From positions 506,024,442 through 506,088,441 of the forward strand of contig NC_081410.1 of the NCBI RefSeq assembly GCF_030272615.1: DNA of 64,000 nt, in the 5' to 3' direction. The translations under genes were made by a program, and so were the position numbers. The notes below the pieces were generated by a model. The model worked only from the letters and a program-made list of their open reading frames with translations, was not told the origin of the DNA and ran no database searches. The DNA is from Cryptomeria japonica (taxonomy: Eukaryota; Streptophyta; Pinopsida; Cupressales; Cupressaceae). Shown here in pieces: positions 1-11,937 of this stretch; position 1 is the first letter of the stretch; every line of letters starts with the position of its first letter.

Positions 1-40
1 GAATTCTAATGCCATTTCATAGTGGATTCAATTTTTGCAG

Positions 41-1914
41 GAGGAGATGCACGTGAGGATGTGCCATAGGCGACTATTGCTGATAACATAGCATCATTTC
101 CTAGATCTTCTCGTATTGCTAGTACGGGAACATTGCAGGCCACATTCATGGTGAGTGACGAAGAAATGCTTCCCTTAAAGATACAAAAGGTTCCAGGTAC
201 TTTAAAATTATTATTATATATACTCTAATTGTAATTTACTTTATGATCACTCGTTTTGGACTAATATTGATCCCATGAATTTTTTGTAGGCAATGATATT
301 TTCTATAAACATCTTAGTGACATTGCATTGCAGATATTTGGGCCCACCATACGTAAAAGGTGGTACATCATATGTGAACTAACCCTTATCCACTTTTGAT
401 TTCATATCATTGCTAGAATACTTGTCCTTTGATCCATTTCTTGAAGTGTAATAAATGTAGCTTCAGTTCATTTCTGAATCTAACAGGTTTGTTTTTGCTT
501 TAAAAGGTGGAATGACCAAGAAAAAAGATTAAAAGATGAATTGACAAACCAAATGGTTGAGTGGTTTGGAAATGACACCTTTGACAAAACTAAGCTCCTT
601 GAAAAAGCTGGCACATATCTAAATTATGTGAGGGACAAATACATGACCCATTTGGAGAGGAACCTAAAGTACGAGCATCCCCCCATGATTCCAGAGAGGG
701 AGTGGAAGGACCTGATTTTGGATGCCAAGGAAAGAATTGAAAGGAAAAAAGGAAATACACCAGTAGACGCCAGAAGAAGGTATGGGATACTATTAAGAAT
801 GTAATTATGTACTAATTAATTACTCTTTATATTTATATAATCTAACATATTTCAAACTTTTTATAGACTAAGTGACACGTCAAAGGCAACCAAGGCAAGG
901 CAAGAAAAGCACGGGCAACACAAACTTGGCTCTGGTGGTTACATGAAACTTGCTGCACAAATTGTAAGTATCTCATGTAAACTCCCATATTGTCTCAAAA
1001 TATTAATAAATTGCAAATGTTTTTTTTATCAAACAATGCAAGCACAATTCATGGTACCAAGCAAAAATGCAGGGCTCTGAATTCAATAGAGCACCCATAG
1101 AAGATGACAAGAGAATTGCCTACCAGCAAGGCTATTCGGCCGTGGCTGGTCGGCTACGAGAATTGAGTGGGCATACACAACATTTGAGTGCATCCGTCAC
1201 ACAGGTAAATATGGAAAATGGAAGTTGTTTCAAATTGAATACTTTACCAATAATCTAATTGATGTTGAGTTCCAACATAAAGTGACTATATTTGTTTTAA
1301 ATAAGCAAGCAATGATAACAATGTGCATGTCATTAGAATGCAGCCTGCTAATTATGAAACACCACCTGCACATGAAGGTCCAGATGTGCATCCCAGTAGT
1401 GGAGGTATTCATTTGCTATTCAAATTTATTTATTTAGCTATTAATACAATTAAATATCTTAATTTGTAATTAGAGTAGTAATTAATGTAACCTTTCTTGT
1501 TAATATTTTAGAGCATGTAGTCGGTGGTGAGCAAGTGGAGCATGATCTGGGTACACAACCTGAAGAAAGTGATGTTCCCCACTCAGGTGAAGAGGACCAT
1601 GGTGTTCAGCATGTTGAGGTTGAGGCTACACAAAATGATGTGGCCCCATCAAGTAAAGAGCACAACAATTATGTTCTCTAAATTAATGAAATACTTGTAA
1701 CAATAATAATTTTTTTGTTTTGAATTTAACCCATTTCTTTGTTATTGCAGAGGACCCCCCTTCGCTTCAGTGTCCTCGTCCTCAGTATAGGACTAGGCAT
1801 ACATTGAGATCACGAGCAGTTGGCGGAACATCTGCAGAGGGGGACAATGATGAAGACACCGATGTTCCACTTAGTCTTTTCATAGCTTCAAAGAAAAAAC
1901 AAAGAAAGAAATGA
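41..1914 (+). CDS. 3' half of a Ptta/En/Spm-type transposase-like gene, eight exons
   Basis: I infer exons 41-196, 290-359, 507-779, 867-963, 1043-1204 (or from 1073), 1344-1404, 1512-1652 and 1751-1914, ending at TGA 1912-1914. Every junction has GT-AG ends and all phases agree, giving about 370 codons. The middle exons contain WNDQEKRL, a stretch around EREWKDL, and a basic run SKATKARQEKHGQHKLGSGGY. This resembles the C-terminal part of plant Transposase_24 (Ptta/En/Spm) proteins, where an NRAKQ...HTGGS-like motif is usual. The tail is acidic, then ends with lysine-rich SKKKQRKK, a possible nuclear signal. Exon 1 has one in-frame TAG at 67-69, so the copy may be dead, or translation may start at the ATG near 132. 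The 5' end lies outside the window. Family assignment is from recall; exon structure is read directly. Confidence 0.5.
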
Positions 1915-1939
1915 TTGTAATCTAACTTATTTGATAATG

Positions 1940-2150
1940 ATTGATTTTTATGTGTTAGTGAATGTAATTATGTGCTAATTAATGGTTATGGATGATATGT
2001 GTTAATTAATATTGATGAATGTTGTGTGTTAATTAATGTTAATCAATGTTATGTGTTAATGAACGTTATGTGATATTAATGAATGAATGCTATATTTTAT
2101 TAATGGTAGAAAGAATTAATGAATGAATGTTATAAGATGTTAACGAGGAA
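1940..2150. repeat. Degenerate AT-rich minisatellite
   Basis: Repeated variants of TGTTAATTAATGTTGATGAA with a period of roughly 27-30 bp follow the stop codon of the transposase-like gene. The copies are too diverged to fix an exact unit. No coding potential seen. Confidence 0.45.
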
Positions 2151-2164
2151 TTTAGAGTGATGTT

Positions 2165-2181
2165 GGGGGGGGGGGGGGGGG
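2165..2181. repeat. Homopolymer G(17)
   Basis: Seventeen consecutive G residues. The rest of 1915-2979 has no gene I can support; it is AT-rich, with only short open stretches. Confidence 0.9.
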
Positions 2182-2979
2182 AGGGTCCAAATGAGCTTCC
2201 ATCTTCACGTGGTTGGCCCTGTTAAGTAGAGAATATTAAACTATTCTCGAAACCAAGCGAAGCTCAACAAGGTAACACACTTTTCAATATTTCATTATGT
2301 TGCACAGTTAATCTTATTGAATAATGTATATTGAATCTTAATTGCAGGGTCCAACAGAGCCAACACGAACAACAACACCATGAGTTGCTGGGTATAATGA
2401 ACTCCCATATTGTCTTGTCTGTACATGAACAATATGAGTTGCTTCTAGTGTTGATATCCAAGGTGGGACTACAAAAGTTATGAATATGCCTCATCCTTGT
2501 AAGTTTTTTTATTACAACTCCTAATTCTTGAGACTAAACTTTTTGTTCTTGATGTTTTTCACTAGTTGTCATAACCTCTGACTTTGATGCTTGTGCCTTA
2601 ATAGAACTAGATGTTTCTTGTATGCATACTTGGTCAAGGACTGCATTATGATGCTATAGGGCTACAAACTAAGATTATTTATTGTATTGAGTTGCAAATT
2701 TGACATGACTTGCCCTATGACTGCTATGCACATTTATGTATATACACTATTTCTAGTTTGTATATTGATATTAATTTTGAGAAAATATTACAAAACTCAG
2801 AGTATTCTCCATAAGACTAGAAAAAAGCTCAGATAAATTTCTGCAGCGTTTTCTTACAATTACTTGCGATCGTTTTTTTAGGAGTCCTGGTATCCATTTA
2901 TAATAGTATGGATGCATACAAGCTTTGGACCCTTCAAAAGAAAGTTTGTTACAAACAACCGGTCATTTTCAAGAAGCGG

Positions 2980-5900
2980 TTATAAGTCCTTTTCAGCATC
3001 TGCGGCTTCCTCTGCTTGTTGTTCCGTTGCAACCTCCTGTAAGTGCTCCCGAGCATCTTCTTTCTGTCTCATATACTTATCTTTCCACTCCTGATACACA
3101 TCATCACTAGGCCAAGTAAAACTAGCAATCTTCTGTTTCATATCTTCTAGCCGCTTCCAAGTGACTCGTACATGCCCAATCTCTGTTTCTATGTAACCAT
3201 AATGAGATTTCACTTTTTCAATTTCCTCAATTGTTTGGACAAATAAGGATGTGTCATCAGTACTAATAATTTGATTGATCCTTAGGGACAAATTGTGGTC
3301 CACCTCCTTTAACCAAGTATTCTCTTCCTTTAGCTGGACAGGACCAATGAAACCTCCTGGAAACATTTCAAATTTATGATTTAGATATTCTTTCCTATAA
3401 AGTTGGGCTTTTCTTTTTATACCTGCTCCTTCCACTGAAAGAATATTCATCTCTTTTATAAACTCACATGTGGACCTTAGATTGTCATTCTCTTCTACAT
3501 CTGCATGGGAAGAACACACGAGCTCTAACTCTTTACCTCTAGGCACCCACTTATTCAGGATTGGTTCCAAAGTGGCTTCTTCTTCTCTCAATTTGATCAA
3601 AATCTCAAGAATCCTCTTCATATTTATGTATACATTGGAGGTTTTGACTGAGTCAACAAACTTCAAGATGGTGGCTTTCACCTTCTCCTCATATTTGTTT
3701 GCATACAATGTCTGAGCTTGTTTCAATTTTTCCAACTCATGTTCGACATTTTTAGGTAATTGGGAGCTAGAAGGCATAGGAGAAGGGGGATATTCAATGA
3801 TGGGACTAGTAGGAGGGGGTCTTGCTGGAGAGGAGGCTATCATGAGTGTAGAAGATTCACCGGGATGATATTGACCTGCCAGTTGACTCTGGAGTCTAGC
3901 AATTATGCTGTCTCTGTTGGCTATTCCTTCTTTAGCATCATTGTAAGCTTTTAAAATAGTCTCCAACTTCAATTGGAGATTAGCCTTTTCTTGTGCCTCT
4001 TTCTCTACCACCGCAACACTAAATTTTGCAGTCTCTAGGACTATGCTTGCAGCTTCCACTACCCCTATGTCTTGGACTCTTTTAACTATCACACCTCCTA
4101 AGAGGCTAGAATCTGATGCATCCTTCCTTCTTTTGTTTTCATCCTTCTTTAAAGACCACATGACAAGAGCAACATTATCTTTTCTAAATGTCACTCCTTC
4201 CATAGGCTTTGTTTCTTTCCTCACTACATCAAGCACTAAGGCATCAGCTATATCCCATTCAGGGGGAATCAACACACCAACCTTTGCTACCATTTGTCTT
4301 CCTTTCTTAGGGGTGATTACTTTGAACTCCTCCATCATTTATTGCTTAACCTCTTCTTCTACCTGAGTTGTATTTTTAAGAGGCTATTCACTTTTCCTCT
4401 GTTCACATCTAGTCTTGAATTGAACAATATTTTGCTTCCATAGAAACTGTATAAAAGCTCCCAATGTGACAAAATTACTGTCAGCTAGGAATTCTTCACT
4501 AGCTTGCTTAACAGTAAGGTCCATTTCTTGGCCCTTTAACTCACCATCAGTCAAATCCATTTAAGCATTAGGTGGCTCTTTGGGCATCCCCTCTTGGGTC
4601 TCCTCATAGGTATAGGCAATCTCACCAAGACTCCCTAACTGCAATAATTGTTCAGCCAGAGCTTGTTCATCTCCAATGTGGATAGGAGACTGAGATGGAG
4701 AATATTGAGGCTCATTAGTTTCAATTTCCTTTCCCACTCTCTGCTTCTTAGGGGAATCCTGTATGTCAATGACATCTTTAATTTTCCTCTTCCCTTTTGA
4801 AGTGGAAGGCTCACCTGTCACTGGCATTATCATAGTGTACTTTGACCTTTTGTGCATTACATAGTCACCACGTGGGATATCTTTAGCAAAGGTAAGCTTA
4901 GCCAATACCATCTTAGCCTTATCAAGCTCATTTTGCATTATGGCCTCCCTCTTTTCTTTTAAGGTCTGCATGAGATCTTCAAAATAAAGAATCGGGAATT
5001 TTATTTTCTCCTCAAATGGATTGAAGCTAGAAAGGGGGTCATAGCTAGTGTCAAATTGATGGATAAAATCAAGGGCTTTCTTATATGCCACCCACTTCTC
5101 CTTCCTCAGTTCTTGCTCATCTAAGCTGAATTCATTTCTAATCAGATCTTCTGGGAACTGAAATTGATGTGGCCTACCTCTGCACACTGCTCTTTTTTTG
5201 AACATGCCATTGAAAAAATCCTCGGGGTCTGCTCATCTTGACACTGCAGTAGACAACCTATATGGCTTAAAGAATTCTTCAAAAAATCTCCATCCACCCT
5301 TAGTGATCACAAAATGGTGAGCCATGGTAATAGTTGGGAAAATAGTCCCTTTACCTCTATTGGTTAGCTCTGCTTCTTGTACTCCCCCAATTTGTCTCAG
5401 GACTTCTGCAATCCCTATCTTCAATGGGACCTGATAGGGTAGTAAAAAGTGGGTGCCTCTAAATCCAAACACTCTAAAAATAGTAGACACAGGGTACAAA
5501 TATATGTCTCCCCAATTGTGAACAATCTTGATATCCTCTGCAAACTCCTTTGGTCTGAGAAACTCCAAAAGAGCCTTAGGAATTCTAGGGTTTTCTCTGC
5601 ATAGAAGAATCCTAATTTTAGATGCAAAGCATCTATCAAACTTTAAATAACTTGCATCTTCTCTATCCCAAGATAGAACAGTACTCCACAATTGCACTGG
5701 CATCTCCTCTTTATCCTTGACCTTAATCAGGTCCATCTCCTTTCCAAAATAATCAACCCCTTTGAACAAAAACATATGCATTAACATGGAGTACCATCCA
5801 AATGGCCTATCCACCTTACCATTTTTGATTCCTACTAGCCCTTTATAAATTGCATCAACAAGGTATGAGGCATAATCAAATGTTATTGCTAGGGAGGGGT

Positions 5901-6609
5901 TTAGAATTTGTGCAATCATTAACATATAATGGGTTGGCATATTCTTTTTAGCATCCTCTCCAAAAATCTGGCATAATGCCCAATACATACCCTTAGCTCT
6001 CAGAGTGAATAGGTTGAGAGAGAATGGTTCCATTGTGCTGGGGCCTACAACTGTTAACCCCCCTATCTTTACAAAGAATTCTTTCAATGGGCCACTTCTA
6101 AGATGATCCCTTTGTGTGTTGTAAACTTGGGCTAATGACTCAAAGTCAATAGGTTCTAACAAATTGGAGGACTCACTGAGTTTAAACACTTTCCTGAATT
6201 CATCTTCATTTATCTCAATCAAGATTGATCCCTTTATGTTCCTGATGCATCTTGCCACAGAGTCATAATTCTGTGCAATTAGGGCTAACGGATCTACATC
6301 CATAAAAACACCTGGGACCACAAGCTTTCCTACATCCTACTCCCATATGCCATTCAAAGGAGCTGGGGAATTCCTCTACCCAAAACCGACTTTGAAGAGT
6401 CCTACACCTGACAATCCTATTTCAGGGTCCCTTAACCAATTACCCTTATCATAAAGGCCATCTCCAATTTTTAGATGAGGGTTCTTAGGTACTAGCTCTT
6501 TGGCCTTAGCCCCAACATTGGTGGACATGGTTAATTGCTCTAAAAAATCATCACAGATATTTCGGTCCTGGTAATTCACTTTCCCTGTAAATTCTCTTCT
6601 AGGTGCCAT
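2980..6609 (-). pseudogene. Unrecognised 1,210-codon plant transposon-type protein, six in-frame stops
   Basis: One reading frame runs from ATG 6609-6607 to TAA 2982-2980. It is interrupted by TAG 6378-6376, TAG 6339-6337, TGA 5235-5233, TAA 4563-4561, TAG 4386-4384 and TAA 4341-4339. The intervening codons stay open in the same frame, so this is one gene and not four. An in-frame TAG at 6633-6631 fixes the start. The first about 460 residues look globular (MAPRREFTGKV; later WALCQIFGEDAKK and YPVSTIFRVFGFRGTHFLLP). Residues about 470-690 are charged with a basic patch (STSKGKRKIKD). The last about 450 contain a Pro/Ser-rich linker and long coiled-coil segments ending in EDAREHLQEVATEQQAEEA. 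I recognise no catalytic motif. It could be a gag-like or plant transposon protein of a non-autonomous element. It lies antisense to the upstream transposase-like gene and shares nothing with it. Confidence 0.6.
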
Positions 6610-8990
6610 TCTGGTCAAACAATTATACCACTAGAAGCTAGCACAGACCTCTAATGAAGTAATTCACACAACAGTATTTGAGAACAAACCAAGAGTTATC
6701 AAAAAAAGCACAAGAAACCTGATTATTCACCTGAAGAAAATCGCTCTACAACAATTCTCTCTGCAACAATTCGCTCTGCAACAAACTTCGATGAAACAAT
6801 ACTTAGCAATCAAGTTGATGCGAACTGAAAAGGGCAAGTTGGCATTTAAGTTTTTAGAAATTAACTCCACATGCTTCGACTTTCTTTTCAGAATTAAATT
6901 CGCCAAATCAAATTGAAAACTGGCTCCAATGGGTCATAATTTCTCTAAGTCTTTCCTTTGTTTCGCTCTTTCGCTACTTCGCAGAACATAAAACCCGTGC
7001 TCTTTTCTTTCGCAAAACAACGCTGGCCGTTGGATCTCAAGAACTTACATCACCTTTACCTCCGTTTAATCTCTTTGCTTTAATGTCGGGCCCTACCTCC
7101 TTTTTGCCACTTCGCGGAGTTTAACAGTCGTGCACTTTTCCTTCGCGAGGCCGCACCAAGTGTTAGATCAAACTCAAATCACCCGGCCTTTAACTCCAAC
7201 CGGGACCGTCAATCCTTTTAACTAACCGCACCTCATCTTGACGGCTAATGATTTTTGCCATTTCGCTGAGGTTAAGTTGCGAGCATCTTTGGGTCACGAA
7301 ACAACGAGAAGCGTTGGATCAATCTTGAGATGAATGCCTTTTAAGTGGGCCCTTTATCCGGGAATTACTTACCCCACTTGTTATCCGGTTAATAAACGCC
7401 ACATGGCAGTTGGCCATTAGCCCTGGAAACTCCTTTTGGTTCCACCCTTAATCCACCACGTGTTCCCTTTTACTATTCCCACATAACTGCCGATTACACC
7501 TAGGCAGGCCCTCAACCACTTTTTTAAACCATGTGTCACGTCACTCCTCCGTGTGATTTCCACCTGTCTTTCGTGACTTCGCGAACATTATTCTTCGTTT
7601 GGCTTGCAGCCACGAAACCACGAGAATCATTAGATGAAAACAGACCTGATCTACTTTTAACTTCATGCCATGCCTGTCCCTTGGGCCCATCGGCCTTTTC
7701 GCTACTTCGCAATGACTAACTTGCTAGCATCTTATCTTCGCGAATTCACGCGAGCCGTTAGATCTCAAGAACTTGCTCGTTGTTTACTATTTTTATGACA
7801 ACCTTGCCCGAACCCATTGCATATCGCCAACTGAGTGCCTTGTCACCACCATGTCATCGCCAACTGGGGTTACCACATTTACTACCACTCTTAGCGGGAC
7901 CCTCCACCTTTTCTCTATTTCGCTGAAGGTATAGCTTGTGCATCTCCCGGCCACGAAACAACGAGAAGCCATTGATCTTTTTCCAAGCTCTACAAAAAGC
8001 GGCAGCTGTTATGCCATGTCACTCCTCCGTGTGATTTCCACCTATCTTTCGCAACTTCGCGAACATTATTCTTCGTTTGGCTTGTAGCCACGAAACCACG
8101 AGAACCGTTAGATCAAAATAGACCTAATCTGCTTTTAACTTCATGCCATGCCTATCCCTTAGGCCCATTGGCCTTTTCGCTACTTTGTAATGACTAACTT
8201 GCTAGCATCTTATCTTCGCGAATTCACGCAAGCCATTAGATCTCAAGAACTTGCTCGTTGTTTACTCTTTTTATGACAACCTTGCCCGGACCCACTGCAT
8301 ACCGCCAACTGAGTGCCTTGTCACCGCCATGTCATCGCCAACTGGGGTTACCACATTTACTACCACTCTTAGCGGGACCCTCCACCTTTTCGCTATTTTG
8401 CTGAAGGTATAGCTCGTGCATCTCCCGACCACGAAACAACGAGAAGCCATTGATCTTTTTCCAACCCGATCATTCTTTAACCAAAGAAGACCACTTATCT
8501 CAAGGACCCGCCAAACCCTTTCGCCACTTCGCGAAGGTTAAAACACGTTCAAATTGATCTCACGAAACCACGCTGTCCATCTGATCAGATGAAACTTGAT
8601 CAGTGTTTAGCTTTGGTCCAAACCTATATGTCGGGTCCACCTTCGCCTTTCGCTACTTCGCGGAAACTATGTTTCGAGCACTTTTTGGCCGCGAATCAAC
8701 GCGGGCCGTTAGATCAACAAAAAATCACATGATACTTATAAGGCCTGACAAACATTAGAAAAGGCAGATTAAAAGCGAGCAAGAATAAAATATTTAAAGG
8801 GTCCGCCTAGGTAAATGACAAGGGGAGAACACTTTTATGATAAATGGACCCATCGCTTAAGTGAATATAGTAACGCCAAATTAGAAACCAAAAGGGCTTT
8901 TCTTAGGTATTGAAGCGACTTAAAACCTAAACCCTGAACCCCTTAGGATTTAAAACAAATTGAAAGAATTTCCTTCTTTCGAAGGCTCTT
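6610..8990. repeat. Noncoding region with degenerate TTCGC/CACGAAAC repeat units
   Basis: Between about 6960 and 8730 a pair of motifs recurs at least ten times: TTTCGCTACTTCGCG, then 40-60 bp later CACGAAACAACGAGAAGCC followed by GTTAGATC. Examples start near 6966, 7105, 7256, 7568, 7696, 7916, 8046, 8176, 8396, 8521 and 8647. Unit spacing is about 120-170 bp and divergence is high. No open frame is shared between units. It lies upstream of the minus-strand 1,210-codon gene, so it could be that element's leader or LTR, but I found no terminal repeats to prove this. Confidence 0.55.
7540..8464 (+). repeat. Direct duplication of 447 bp, offset 478 bp
   Basis: Segment 7540-7986 is repeated at 8018-8464 with constant offset 478 at three checked anchors (GTCACTCCTCCGTG, TTGCTAGCATCTTATCTTCG, GAGAAGCCATTGATCTTTTT). 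The copies differ by scattered substitutions, many C/T. A 31-bp segment separates them. It is a recent segmental duplication inside the older repeat array. Confidence 0.85.
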
Positions 8991-9215
8991 TTATATTTAT
9001 TTTTTTTATAAAAATGATCATCGTCGGAATTACGACGAATACCAAGCTTTCGACCGATGACTTCTTTGACCGTCGGCAGAGTCCATTGGATTGTTGAATT
9101 TTCGATGGGCATGGCATCGTCGACCAATCCGACACCGAGTTTTCGACGGTGGATTTTGTTGACACTCCGACGAAAATTTGTCGAAAATCCGACAAACGAC
9201 TGTCTGAAATCAGCT
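8990..9215. repeat. TCGACGG/TCGTCGG-rich segment
   Basis: Short motifs of the type TCGACGG, GTCGGA and CCGACGAAAA recur many times in 225 bp. They recall the ATCGAT/TCGACGGG motifs of the tandem monomers in element E3, though I cannot align them end to end. No supportable gene. Confidence 0.3.
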
Positions 9216-9398
9216 CTGAATGTACTAGTGAAGCATTCCTTTCCAACATTGAGCATTCTCAAGTCTCCCTTCAAGGCTAGGTGTTGCATTCAAGTCAAGG
9301 ATTCAACCATTGAAAAGGAGATTGATTCCAACATTTAATTCCACACAAATATTTCTATCAACATTGCTATCACAACCTCCCTTGAGGTGATTTATATT
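9216..9398 (+). repeat. Fragment of an E1-type LTR
   Basis: The sequence matches the middle of the E1 LTR (about 10040-10200): TCTCCCTTCAAGG, GGTGTTGCATTCAAGTCAAG, GATTCAACCATTGAA, then CACAACCTCCCTTGAGGTGA. Both its ends stop abruptly. It sits beside the truncated left end of the E0 LTR. Confidence 0.7.
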
Positions 9399-9399
9399 T

Positions 9400-9629
9400 C
9401 ACTTAGATGATTCAAATGATGAAAGAGACCCCAATTTATAGAAAACTCAAGACTCAATGAACATACGAGATTGAAAAGATTTTTTATTAGATGGACAAAC
9501 CTGATTGAGTGTACAACAGGGCTGCCATTCGAGGAAGGATGAAGATGATGAAGAAAAAAAGCGGAGAAAAAGCAAAAAAGCAGATTTTTGAAGATACATA
9601 CCTCATTTTCGAATTTAAAATTAAAATAT
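9400..9629 (-). mobile_element. E0 3' LTR, left segment (gypsy, minus strand)
   Basis: This is the outer target of E1. The other segment is 48922-49857, ending in the TGTAGACAC LTR start (read on the minus strand). Minus-strand TATAAATTGG at 9431-9440 is a likely promoter TATA box. The left boundary is unclear because the E1-type fragment abuts it. Together the two segments make about 1.17 kb. Confidence 0.55.
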
Positions 9630-9634
9630 ATGAG

Positions 9635-10817
9635 TGTAGTGTTATAAAATTGTGACCCTAGCAATTTTTGACCACATTAGGGTCCTCACGCATGCGAAAT
9701 TGAATCCCCTAGCCTGATCGGAGATCGAAGACTACTCAACCCCCAAAAACTGCATCTCCCTTGCCCTCTGCATTGCCTAACCTGCATCCTGTCCTCCAAA
9801 AAGGCCAGGACAGGGGCGTGGCGCCCCTGTCCTCTGCCCTATTTTGGGGTAGGACCCTTCCTAAGTTTGCATTGAAGGTTGTGCAGTGAGCAGGAAAACT
9901 TCCCCGTTGTTGGCCTGTGACAAAAATTAGTTTCATTAACCTTAATTGACAAGTATAAAATTGCATTTGCCCTCTCATTTGCATAAGTTCAATAAGATGA
10001 AAATTTGCGATCAAGCATTCAAGAGCATTCAAGCATTCAAGCATCCTTTTCAAGCATTGAACATCTCAAGTCTCCCTTCAAGGTTGTTGCATTCAAGTCA
10101 AGGATTCAACCATTGAAGAGGAGATCCATTTCAACATTCAACTTCATACAAGCATTTCTATGAACATTTCTATCACAACCTCCATTGAGGTGATTTGCAT
10201 TTCAGTCTTCCATTTACATTTACTTGCAAGTACTTTCTTTCATTACTTGGTTAATTCCAAAACTGGGGTTTGACTTGAAGGCAAACCCCCAATCCCAACC
10301 CCTTTTCCACTCTTTTATGTGTGTAGGTTGCAGGTGCACACCTGTACTTTCACATTTGGACTCCATTTGCAAAGGCGAAAAAACCCTTTTTGTTTCACAG
10401 ATTTTTTGGAGGACCATGTACACTTTCACCACGGTCCAGGCAACTTTTTTTTCAAACTCGTAGGGCGGCTTCGTCTCGACATATTACTGCCAAAGCCAGG
10501 TGCACATCTTCATCCCACACTTCGATCTTGAGTTATTATCACTTCTTCGTCTCTTTTCACTTAGTCTTAATACACAATTTAATCAATTCCTTTCCATTCC
10601 ACGTAGAAGAGTGGATTGACCTATCATTCTCATTTCATTTAGAATTCTATCTTCTTCTTTGGAGGTTGAATCTAGTTAATTTTCTCTCCCCTCTTCCAAT
10701 GTAATGTGTGAAAAGTGTTTGAAGGGAAATATGTAGTGAAACTCTCATCTCTCCTTGGAGGGAAAGGGTAGATTTCCTATTGATCTCTCATTCACATATT
10801 TTTCACCCACTATTACA
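9635..10817 (+). repeat. E1 5' LTR
   Basis: Starts TGTAGTGTTATAAAATTG and ends ACTATTACA. It matches 47732-48899 throughout, with scattered substitutions. TATAAA at 9954-9959 is the likely promoter. It contains a perfect 11-bp-arm palindrome at 9808-9832, CATTCAAG repeats at about 10015-10060, and a second GC-rich module at about 10408-10445. Confidence 0.85.
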
Positions 10818-10820
10818 TTT

Positions 10821-10836
10821 TGGTGAACCCGACGTC
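10821..10836 (+). promoter_or_regulatory. Primer-binding-like site
   Basis: TGGTGAACCCGACGTC begins three bases after the LTR end. The same TGGTGAACCCGACGT occurs at the same place in E2 (15021) and in E4 (minus strand, 41428-41411). I could not match it to a plant tRNA 3' end from memory. Confidence 0.65.
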
Positions 10837-11937
10837 TTTCATGCTTTCCTTTGAACAAAATTTCATATTTTTCATTTACAAGTTTAATTTTTTTGCAAAC
10901 TTAGTGGTTCATTCATTCAAAACCCTAGTTTTTAAAAAAATCGTAATTGAAATTGTGATTTGTAAAAATTGCTTGTGGTTATCTTAGATCTAAAAATTGT
11001 TTTGTTTGTCAAATTCAATTTCCTCATTGTATTGTTGAATTTGCAAATCAAATTTACAAACTTAAGCGGTTACTTGTTAAAACCCTAATTTTCAAAAATC
11101 ATCTTGAACTTGTGCAAAAATTGGATTTCCATTTAATTTTCAGATTTGTGATTATTCTCAGACTTGTTTTCATTCCTACAATTCAAATTTTCAATTTCCC
11201 TCCTTTTTTCCCACAATTTAAATTTCAAAATTAAGTGGTTAGGTCATAAAACCCTAATAATCAAATTTAATTTGATTTTGTACAAATTTCAATCAATTTC
11301 ATTCAAATTCAGATTTCTAAACATTTTCCAAGGTGTTCCTATCCATTAGGTTTGACCTTTTTCGAATTTGCAATTCAATTCCTGTTTTTCTTCAAAATGC
11401 TAATAGGGTCCTATTTTTAAATTTGAACCTTAATTTCGCCCATCTAGAAATCATAAAATTTGCCAATTTTTTGGGGTTAGCTTTGAAATCATCATAATAT
11501 CCATCCTTGAAAATTTTGAAAAAAGTTGGTCGAACTATGTGCATTCCTGCCACGGTCGTTGACTTTTTTCCTAAAATTTTGGGAGACTGTTATGAGTGTA
11601 TTTAATAGCCTAAATCCAGAAGATTGGCTGATTTTGTCAATTTTTGATCCCTCTAGAATAAAAAATACCTCAAAAATTCAACATTTCAAATTTTAAGATT
11701 TTTTTTAAAATTAAGAGGTTAATTATAATCTACCTTGATTTTAAAAATTCTGATTTTAAAATTAAGTGGTACCCCCTTGGCCCTAATTTTAAAATTCCAA
11801 TTGTGTCTTTTTCTTTCTCCAACAAAGTTCAAATTGTGTAATCATTATTTTGTTAAATTTTGCATTACTCAATTTTGTAAGCTTTGTTCCTATATTTCAA
11901 AATTCAAAATTCAAAATTTAAATTTTCCCTCTAGTGC
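10837..11937 (+). other. E1 leader
   Basis: AT-rich untranslated leader between primer site and gag, with many short direct repeats such as AAAACCCTAAT. A degenerate copy of the GC-rich module lies at about 11530-11575. No supportable gene. Confidence 0.6.
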
